Assembly: GCA_030490835.1 (NCBI GenBank)
Contig: CM059972.1
Location: forward strand, 10,632,264-10,696,263
From: Annona cherimola
Taxonomy: Eukaryota > Streptophyta > Magnoliopsida > Magnoliales > Annonaceae
DNA length: 64,000 nt
Direction: 5' to 3'
Each line of letters begins with the position of its first letter. Position 1 is the first letter of the stretch. A program made the position numbers and the translations under genes. Positions 56,301-64,000 of this stretch are shown in pieces. The notes beneath the pieces are model-generated. The model ran no database searches, was not told where the DNA came from, and saw only the letters and a list, made by a program, of their open reading frames with translations.

Positions 56301-59300
56301 TCAATGCACCCGGATGCATTGAACCAACATCCCATTTAAACATCCTATCTTTGTATATGGTGATACAACTAGGTTGTTGCAAGAATTTGCCAGCATGAAG
56401 TGATTTTACAGTATCTTGTTTGATATAAAATATCTTAGGCAGTGGACACAACAGTATTGGGGCTACCTAGAAATGAAGCAGAAAAGAAACCATACATTGC
56501 TTCTATGGGAGTCTATGTCTTCAAAAAAGAGATACTCCTGAATCTTTTAAGGTATGATGCTCAAGCTACATATAAATCCTAATATGCTTGAAAGAAGGTG
56601 ATTCGTGGTTTGATAAGAAATATTGTACGAATATATTTGTGTTAGTTAACCCACTTAACTCTTATGCCTTCATTCATGATTATGTGATGAAACTCACTCA
56701 AATCTCATGCCCAAGGTCGTCTTGTTGTTTGCTCTTGGCAATATCAAATTTCAATTGGGTTTATATTTCTCTGGAGAGGAAAACTGAGAATTGATGTTCT
56801 GCTAATTTGTGTTATTTAAAATTTTCTCTGTCAAGAGGATAACGTTCTGATAATTTTACTGGTGTGATCATTGTGTTATGTGGAAGTCACTATATAACTC
56901 TTAAATCCCATGGAACATGTAATGGAAGCCATCCAAATTTCAAGGTCATATTGGTGTTCGCTTCATGTCCAAATTAGTTTGTGATTTGATTCATTAAAAA
57001 GTGGACAAATAAGGACTGTTGTTCTGACGATTGGAGTTATATGATAATCTTATTATGTGCAAGACAACTTGCTAACAATTTTCATCACAATTATAATTAA
57101 ATTAATTTTATAACAATTTTCACCATAATTATAATGAAATTAAATTTACTCTGTAGACATGTTTTCATTATGACATTCATAATGTCTTTCCTATGGAACA
57201 ATTGAGTTAAAGACACTGTCTAAATATCTTTCCTTGTGATGTAGGCACTGTGTTTTATGTGATTGATGTTTGTTTGTCTTCTTCTATATACTTTTCACAT
57301 ACAACCTAGATAGTAATGCCAAACAGGAGCATTAAGCTATACATAATTGTTGGGTCAGATGGCGTTTCCCTACTGCAAATGATTTTGGCTCTGAAATAAT
57401 ACCTGCAGCAGCCAAAGAATTATTCACCAAGGTTTGCAAATGTTCCTTTTTCCACTTATAGATTATGTTTAATGCCATGTTCATCTTGATTAATAGCAGA
57501 TTTAGGGACGTTTGTTAACGTGAGGAAGTGGATAATGGTGGAGGATGTACGACCCCAATTATTTTACATCCTATCATTTATCACTCTAAGAATCTTATTT
57601 TTTCCAATTTTATCCTTACGTTTCAATCATTTTTCCTTTTCATTACACTCCAACTACCACATTTATTCAATCTTTACCCTTATTAATTTATATCAATCAC
57701 ATAATTATCGAAATATTCCATTTTCCATTCTCCACCTCACTCCAAAATTCCACAAACTTACACATTACTAAACGTCACCTTAAAACTATACTGATGAATA
57801 TCATTTCATGTTCTCTATAAAAAGCTTCAGTGAGATATATGCACTGCATTTTTATGTGTGGTTGAGGAAATGGAAGATGAGCTGCAATGCTAAGTCACTT
57901 ATAGTTATGATGATTCTACATACTTATCCAGTTGCTTGTATTTAGAATGAGTTGGTGGAAGGGAAGCACTGTTTTGGATGTCTTCTGGAGTTCCTTGTCC
58001 CGTCCCTGCACCCACCCCCCACTGACCCCCACTTCAAGTGACAATCTTATTGGCCTATTCACTTTCTAAGTAATAGTTGAACTAATTGTTAATAATATGA
58101 ATAGTTCATAATGCATAACAGAGAAGAACTCTCTCTGATAATTTAACTATTCTAGACAGCTAATTTATAACTTAATTGCAGGCTTATTTGTTCAACGACT
58201 ATTGGGAGGATATTGGAACCATTAGGTCCTTCTTTGAGGCAAATCTTGCCCTAACAGCACATGTAAGCAGTGTAATCTTTGTCTTATGTAATTATATATT
58301 CTTCAGCCTCTTTCAAGCATCAACCAAAGTCCTTAGGTGCAGTTCTGCTCATGGGATTATTAACTTTGTTAGAATCATAGTTCATTTGAATTTGTAAATG
58401 CTCCTGCATTATAACTGCTAATAATGATGACTTTTTATATCCTCTTATTGGTCGGAGTCATAAGTTTGCTTTTGGCCGTTAACTGTTAAGGTTTTTTCCT
58501 TAAATTGTTGTGCTCACGATACCTTGTATCTCAACAATGACATAGAGTTAATTGAGATGTTCTGTTTAAGACTCAACATGAACTTTTCTACGTTTATATC
58601 CAAGAAAGGGACAAGATTTGGCACGTCACAGTGCTGTGCTTGAAAGAGTAAATATGGGCAAACTTGGCAATTTTTGTTAATATGTAATATGCAAAAATAA
58701 TATGTAATAATTTATTTTTGCATAATATAATGTAAGGAGAATGCAAATTCATTGATCTTAACTGAATCTCTCTATGAGATTTAATCATGTCCGAAGCCAG
58801 GAAGAACCATCTGTGGCAGAATGAGAGAGTGATTGAGATTGTGACTCAAGCCAACATGAGTTGTTAAACTTTAATTTTATTTAAAATTTGCTACAAGTTT
58901 CAATGTATTCAATGTTCAAAATTGAAACAAATGATGTGTTCTAGGGCAGGTATGATGTGGTTTGATGCATCTTGTAATTTTTCAGCCTCCAAACTTCAGT
59001 TTCTATGATGCAGCAAAGCCCATGTATACATCACGCAGAAACTTGCCACCTACAAAAGTTGACTCCAGTAAGGTTAGTTAGTAGTTACTTGTCTTCTATC
59101 TTGAGTCCTTTTACCCTTATAACATTTTAAAAGGCTTCTTTTTAGACAAAAGACCTACGTGCTTGATGAGGCAGAAATCATTTGTCATGGACAAATATGT
59201 TCTATATATAATGCTGTCTTGCCACAAGGATTACCTCATGCATGCTTCCATCCATTATAAACTAACAGGTGGGCAACACCTTATTTTGTAGTGTCGGGTT

Positions 59301-60571
59301 TTATCTTCACTGTGTCCACAGTGAGAGGATGTTGCCTTATGGTAACTTGTATAAGATAACACTTATGGGATCCCATTTTAGGACATAAACGTTCCAGAAA
59401 TGCAATCCTTTATATCATATTTTACATGACCGTCCTGCTCATTCATGCCCTCAAAACTTGGCTTCCATCTCTTGGTTTCTATGTATGATGCTGAATTCTG
59501 TACTGACACACCTTCTTCCTGCAGATTGTTGATTCTATTATATCCCATGGAAGTTTCTTGAACCACTGCTTTGTTGAACACACTGTTATTGGTATTCGAT
59601 CTCGAGTAAATTCTAAAGTTCATCTAAAGGTTTGTTTCTAAATGGCAGGTAGTCGCAATATAACCATCTAGAGAAATCTTTGGATGTTTACATGAACTGA
59701 ATTGCAAATGAAACAATCTGACTGCTAGTAATTGAAGTGCTGGCTCCAGTGCTTAACAATAGCCTCCAAACAGCTATCATGATCATTTCATGTGCAAAAT
59801 AGAACTCAGAGAACTGCAATTGGGGCTGATCTGTTGAGACAGCCCATATGTTCCTCATGGCTTTTTCTTGCTTCTCAATTGAATGTTGCAATGGAAGTCT
59901 CTAAGGCACATTTCTATTTGTTACATGTCAAAGTCATTTCAAGAATGCCTTTCTCGCCACATTGTCATTCAATCTCATTGGGAAAAAATGTATGCAGGAC
60001 ACGGTAATGCTTGGAGCTGATTACTATGAAACTGATTATGAGGTAGCATCATTGTTGGCAGAGGGAAGGGTTCCAATTGGCATAGGGGAGAATAGCCAAA
60101 TCAGGTTTTTGCTGGTTAAGCTATGAGTTTGCATTTTGATGGCACCATTCTTGGTTCTTACTGTTTATTCATGTTGTGCAGGAGTTGTATTATTGACAAG
60201 AATGCAAGGATTGGCAAAAATGTTGTAATTGCTAATTCAGAGGTGAGTTTCCTTGAATTATTCATAGACCTGTCATTGCCGCTGAGCACAAAATGTGAGA
60301 TGGATGTAAACTGCTTTCATAAAAATCGTCAAAGCTGATGGACTTTCACAAGTATATTTTGCGTGTGAACTTCCAAGCTGGGTTCATCAGGTCGGGGTAC
60401 AAACATAGATGAAAGCAACACAAATGCAATGTTAGTAGTTGTTATAAGATTTCCTTTGGGAATTTGCAGGGCATCCAAGAAGCAGATAGATCTTCAGAAG
60501 GTTTCTACATTCGTTCTGGCATCACCATCATCCTAAAGAACTCAACCATCAATGATGGGTTTGTAGTATGA
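50448..60571 (+). CDS. APL: ADP-glucose pyrophosphorylase large subunit
   Basis: Fifteen exons: 50448-50684, 50781-50894, 53065-53238, 53902-53994, 54738-54821, 55035-55090, 55841-55934, 56439-56551, 57359-57431, 58182-58262, 58986-59072, 59525-59629, 59998-60104, 60182-60242, 60470-60571. Total 1,581 nt (526 residues), all phases consistent. The enzyme makes ADP-glucose and pyrophosphate from glucose-1-phosphate and ATP, the committed step of plastid starch synthesis, as a heterotetramer with small subunits. Residues 1-~75 are a Ser/Ala/Arg-rich transit peptide. Then [19 protein letters not shown] (99-117, nucleotide site), large-subunit form [54 protein letters not shown] (Asp222), FSEKPKG (272-278), [17 protein letters not shown], and the beta-helix tail [12 protein letters not shown] and [15 protein letters not shown]. 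The Arg and Lys of the nucleotide loop are kept, as in APL1/APL2-type subunits. Introns 2, 3 and 7 hold transposons. Confidence 0.94.
50928..52331. mobile_element. non-autonomous hAT-type element in APL intron 2
   Basis: This 1.40-kb element has ends TAGGGTGCAACTCGGG and AAGTTGCACCCCTA, the same termini as the SCY2-intron element except for one lost G. Both ends carry GGGTCGGG/GGGTTCGGG-type subterminal repeats (50935-51095 and 52140-52320) in opposite orientation. The AT-rich interior has no transposase. No matching 8-bp flank was found, so one edge may have changed since insertion. Confidence 0.75.
52860..52888. repeat. poly-A tract in APL intron 2
   Basis: About 27 consecutive A, with no recognisable SINE or LINE body immediately upstream. 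Confidence 0.85.
53277..53755 (+). mobile_element. (TA)n-flanked dispersed repeat in APL intron 3
   Basis: The body between an (AT)n tract at 53279-53310 and another at about 53733-53750 matches the element at about 61126-61550. Shared stretches include 'cgtaataaaatagttt.atg', 'ttaaagtggttttttcaaca' and 'gtataaagtttcatt'. Position between (TA)n tracts in both copies suggests insertion into TA microsatellites, as described for rice Micron elements. Confidence 0.6.
55963..56326. mobile_element. fold-back element in APL intron 7
   Basis: Outer ends TGGTTCAATGCACCCGGGTG and CACCCGGATGCATTGAACCA are inverse copies with one or two mismatches. Long, mostly complementary arms meet at a near-perfect palindrome around 56132 ('gccactga'/'tcagtggc' blocks with an AT-rich loop). 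Another inverse copy of the CACCCGGGTG motif sits just inside the right end. Half-elements of this family lie at about 21905-22175 and 10850-11040. There is no coding capacity. Confidence 0.75.
57506..57780. mobile_element. MITE in APL intron 9
   Basis: Ends GGGACGTTTGTTAACGTGAGG and 'cacattactaaacgtcacctt' are inverse in part (GACGTTTGTTAA / TACTAAACGTCACC). The interior has paired 'ggataatggtggagg' and 'cattctccacctcactcc'. It is similar in style to the element at 20599-20870. Boundaries are approximate. Confidence 0.5.
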
Positions 60572-61122
60572 TAGCAAATTATAGCCATTCCTTCGAAAAG
60601 GAATTAGGATCAGGAAAGAAATGCCATTTTGGTGCTATGCTTGTGCCTGTTACACATTGTTGTTGTTTTCTTCTTCTTCTTCTGTTGAGGATATGTTCCA
60701 TGGTAGAAATATAAATGTGACGTCACTTGTTCCAAGCAATGATAATCGCTCGATTTTCTTTATCCATTTTTCGTTGGTTTACCAACCGTAACCTTGAGAA
60801 AGAGAGCGGGAAAAGATTATTATTACTATTACTGGGGTTTTTGAAAATGTCCACCAGATTTTTTGCATGTTTGCAAGTAACACCTTGTAAGTTCCAACTT
60901 CGCAATTACCCTTCCACAATCACTTGACAGGATTGACAAAAAATGACAATGGTTACACAAATGAGACGATTTTCTAAGAATTTTCAATCAAACGTTTCTT
61001 TTCCTTTAATTCGTCCGCATGTATCCACAAAGTAAGTTTTGGCCTTCATTCACAGTCACGGGCATGAAAAGGTTTGACTTTTTAGTAATTTAGATAAGAT
61101 TAATTTCAAATATGATAATAAG

Positions 61123-61178
<56 letters not shown>

Positions 61179-62267
61179 GAAATGATCCAGTGCATGCGAC
61201 TGCACCGTGCAGTCCATGCACTGTGGGCCCCACCTGATCATTTCCCATAAATCCACCCCACCCATTGTATTTAGAATTATTCACTTTATTACCATACCAA
61301 TTTTCATCCAAATTCAACATGTGCGTAGTCTCCATCTTAAAATGGTGCAAAATCAACGTAATAAAATAGTTTAATGTAAATATCAAGTTTAAAGTGGTTT
61401 TTTCAACATCTAAATCGTCTAAAGTATGATTTATATATGGATAAATGAGTGTATAAAGTTTCATTACAATCTAATATGCGTGGGGTTCATTTTACAGCGG
61501 ACTGCACCGTAATTACGGTGCAGTCCGACTGCACAGGATCGGTTCCCTATATATATTCATATTTACAAATATGACCACACTTATAAAAATGGCATAGACC
61601 GCTACCTATTTTATTCGTAATTTCAAATATGACAAAGTTATTAAGACTAACGGTAAAAAGTGACAACAAAATTACTCCTGAAAAAGTTTTAAAAAAAAAT
61701 TGTTTTAATTAGATATTATAAAAAGTTCAAGGAATAATATAAAAAATGGACTCAACTACTCTTATGAGTGTACACTACCACTTTTAAACAAAAAGACAAT
61801 GGCAAAATTGTTATTTTAAAAAAATTTACCAAATTATCTAATTGAACCTAACAGGATTTTCATGTTTGAAAATAAAGGTAAAATATATAGTTATCGATGG
61901 TCATACATTCATATTTGAAATTAAAAATAAAATATAGAGTTATATATGTCTTTTTTATAAATGAATGACCATATTTATAAAGAGAACACATCAAGTGCAA
62001 TTAAACTGCCTAATAATTATTGTGCAGTTTGCTGCAGTACATTGCAAAATGGGATTTACATGTGTTTAAATGTATTAATATTTCATTTATTCATGATTTA
62101 TGTTTTAAATAATTCAGATGTTGAAAATAAAGTTTTAAAAATCATTACTTAAATTAAACTTAATTTTTTTGTTATTTTTACGTGTAACTTATATGCATAT
62201 CCAATTTGAATGAAAATTAATATGTCACTAAGGTAAATATTTTTTAAATGAGTATGTATTTTACAAC
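60572..62267. other. APL 3' flank and AT-rich intergenic DNA
   Basis: About 60572-60720 should contain the APL 3'UTR; no unambiguous polyadenylation signal was chosen. A (TA)n-flanked repeat lies at about 61126-61550. The rest, to 62267, is very AT-rich with low-complexity open frames only. Confidence 0.45.
61126..61555 (+). mobile_element. (TA)n-flanked dispersed repeat, second copy
   Basis: A long (TA)n tract (61126-61176) is followed by 'gggaaatgatccagtgca', a GCACCGTGCAGTCC segment, a body shared with 53277-53755, and at the right GGACTGCACCGTAATTACGG then TGCAGTCC, 'ggatcggttccc' and (TA)n again. The GGACTGCACCG block near the right end is the inverse of the CGGTGCAGTCC that follows it and of the left-end copy, so the ends form inverted repeats. 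It is more complete than the copy in APL intron 3. Confidence 0.65.
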
Positions 62268-64000
62268 TGTAACGGCCTGAACTAAAAATCAAGGCTTTTG
62301 CCTAAATTTTCGGTCCAAGTAATTTTAAAACTCCAGGATCTTTCCACGCGACGATTAAACCATCTCATTTAGGTAAGAAATAAACTTGCATTATTACATC
62401 CAAGTCCATAGAGTTATTACAAACATGCCCACTTCAATAAATTCTTTACATCCAAGTCAAGCCACTCATTACATAGAAAGAAATAAATAAAATGATTTAT
62501 TCATTAGCACGCCACCACCATCTCATTGGCCACCATCCACGGGATCATCTGAGAGTCAAAGGAAAAAGGGGTAAGTTCACAAGAACTTAGTAAGTAGGAT
62601 TATGCCCTGCAATTAAGATCATAAGAACACATCATCTTCACTCAATTGCTCAACTTTTAGAGCCTTTAAAACATCTTATATGTCATCATCTCTTCCTAGA
62701 AGTACTCAACTTAAAATTTGGGGACTACCCTAAGGATTTAAGACCTTAAATCCTTTAAGATACTCCTCTATCCCCAAAACTCAAACTTCTAGGCATCATT
62801 TGGCTAATCTAGCCCTTCCATTGAACTCAGAAGGTCCAAATCCATAGGAAATGACCCCTGGATCACTCAAATCGGACCTCTAGAGTTCAATTTACATCAA
62901 TTTGAAGATGGACGCACCAAACGGTGCCACGTGTCTCTCGCCGCCGGCGACTTGGGCTCGCCGCCGGTGGTTCTGCCCGACTGGGCTTCCTGGTGGGCCG
63001 CGCTCTGGGCTTTACTGCCTGGGCTTCTGCCTGGGCATCATCCTGGGCTCTGAGTCATGGGTTGGCTCACTGGATCCTCCTTCTGAGGCCCATTGCAACA
63101 GTTGGGCTCGTCTGCAGCTGGGCTCAGCCTGGATCCAGCCCACTCCCTGAAGCCCGTACCATCTTCTGGAAATTTACAGATTCCCCTGCTGTCTTCTGAT
63201 TTTACAGAAACTCCTTGACAGCTTATGATTTTCAGAAAAACCATTAGGCAGAATTGTAAAATATCCAAAAACTCGAAAATAGGCAGTAACATCCATTTTT
63301 TTCCATCCGTCCATTTATACAAGATATATATAATAATATTTTAATATTATTTTCGTATATATATCTCCTTTAAACGTCTTAAATGCATTAAAATGCATTA
63401 AAAATTCATCTCATCAATAATTTGGCTAACATAATTAATTTTAGGCCATCCAAGCATAATATAACATACATAATTTTACTCAAAATAAATTATAATTATG
63501 CCATTATGCTTTCCATCTTGCCCAAAATTACCTTTATGTTATACATCCTCAAAATTATTGATAAATCCTCACATAATTAATTTAATGTAAATAATACATT
63601 TCTCAAATAATTATGTGGCATCCATTCCATGTGCAATTAAGCATATAATATCTCATAACATCATAGCATGATTAATGGCCATAAAATCACATATTAGTAA
63701 AACCACTAAATAATTATGTGATAAATCCTCATTAAATCATGCCGTAATTAAAGGCTAAAGAGGCAAAATCCCCCTTACCTTAAAGAAGAAAATGAAATGG
63801 ATTGCTTGAACGGGTTGGATCGGCCTTTTCCTTTCTCCTGCGGCAGCGTTCCTCCTCTTTCCTCTGGTATGCCTTTATTGAGTACCCAAGTCGTTTATTT
63901 ATAGCTCACCGGAGGATTCACTGGAGGATTTTCCGCTCAAAATCCGATTTCTATTCAAATTTGAATTTCCGATCGCAATCCGATCTCAAATCCACTTCAA
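62268..64000 (-). mobile_element. probable LTR of a minus-strand retrotransposon, cut by window edge
   Basis: The left boundary reads TGTAACGGCCTGAAC; on the minus strand it would be an LTR 3' end ...GGCCGTTACA. On the same strand a TATA box (GAGCTATAAATAAACGAC, at about 63888-63905) precedes a leader-like GA/GC-rich segment and a possible donor TAAG|GTAAGG (about 63775-63783). A GC-rich patch (about 62920-63160) lies inside. No gag-pol coding sequence is in view. Assignment is by overall resemblance; a promoter of an ordinary gene is an alternative. Confidence 0.4.

Noticed and set aside
1..64000. CRISPR arrays, operons or bacterial-type systems
   Set aside because: Introns, plant gene families and plant repeats throughout; no direct-repeat arrays with spacers were seen.

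Overview
The window is nuclear DNA of a flowering plant. Genes are split by GT-AG introns and many are long (up to about 2 kb). The intergenic DNA is AT-rich and full of small inverted-repeat transposons, retrotransposon remnants and microsatellites. The gene set is angiosperm-typical: a CLE peptide, a CDKD kinase, a plastid SecY2 and a large subunit of ADP-glucose pyrophosphorylase. I cannot name the species. I rebuilt the spliced genes by hand from reading frame, splice signals and remembered family sequences; no search was run.

Layout, left to right. A CLE27-like peptide precursor (2153-2374, +) lies in AT-rich DNA. At 9743-10371 (+) is an HMG-Y-like gene (linker-histone domain plus AT-hooks) with an in-frame TAA in its second exon, so it is probably a pseudogene. 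At 12756-19466 (-) is a seven-exon CDKD-type CDK-activating kinase. A dense MITE cluster follows (20.0-23.1 kb). A Yos1/IER3IP1-like gene with a long 5'UTR intron covers about 23.24-27.1 kb (+). A thirteen-exon plastid SecY2 gene covers 30411-41564 (+). A two-exon GPI-anchored protein gene lies tail-to-tail with it (42421-44020, -). After 6.4 kb of repeat-rich intergenic DNA comes a fifteen-exon APL gene (50448-60571, +). The right edge holds what looks like a minus-strand LTR.

The genes do not form a pathway. SCY2 (inner-envelope protein insertion) and APL (starch synthesis) both act in plastids. CDKD acts in the nucleus on CDKs and RNA polymerase II, Yos1 in ER-Golgi transport, CLE27 and the GPI protein in the secretory pathway or at the cell surface.

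Most notable: an apparently perfect 138-bp tandem duplication in SCY2 that doubles a 3' splice site and the start of an exon; the nonsense codon in the HMG-Y-like gene; a duplication placing that gene's upstream region, together with LINE debris, inside the Yos1 intron; related hAT-type elements in introns of SCY2 (perfect 8-bp target duplication) and APL; a repeat family flanked by (TA)n tracts; and a roughly 365-bp fold-back in an APL intron. I found no convincing evidence of a wholly new multi-gene system.
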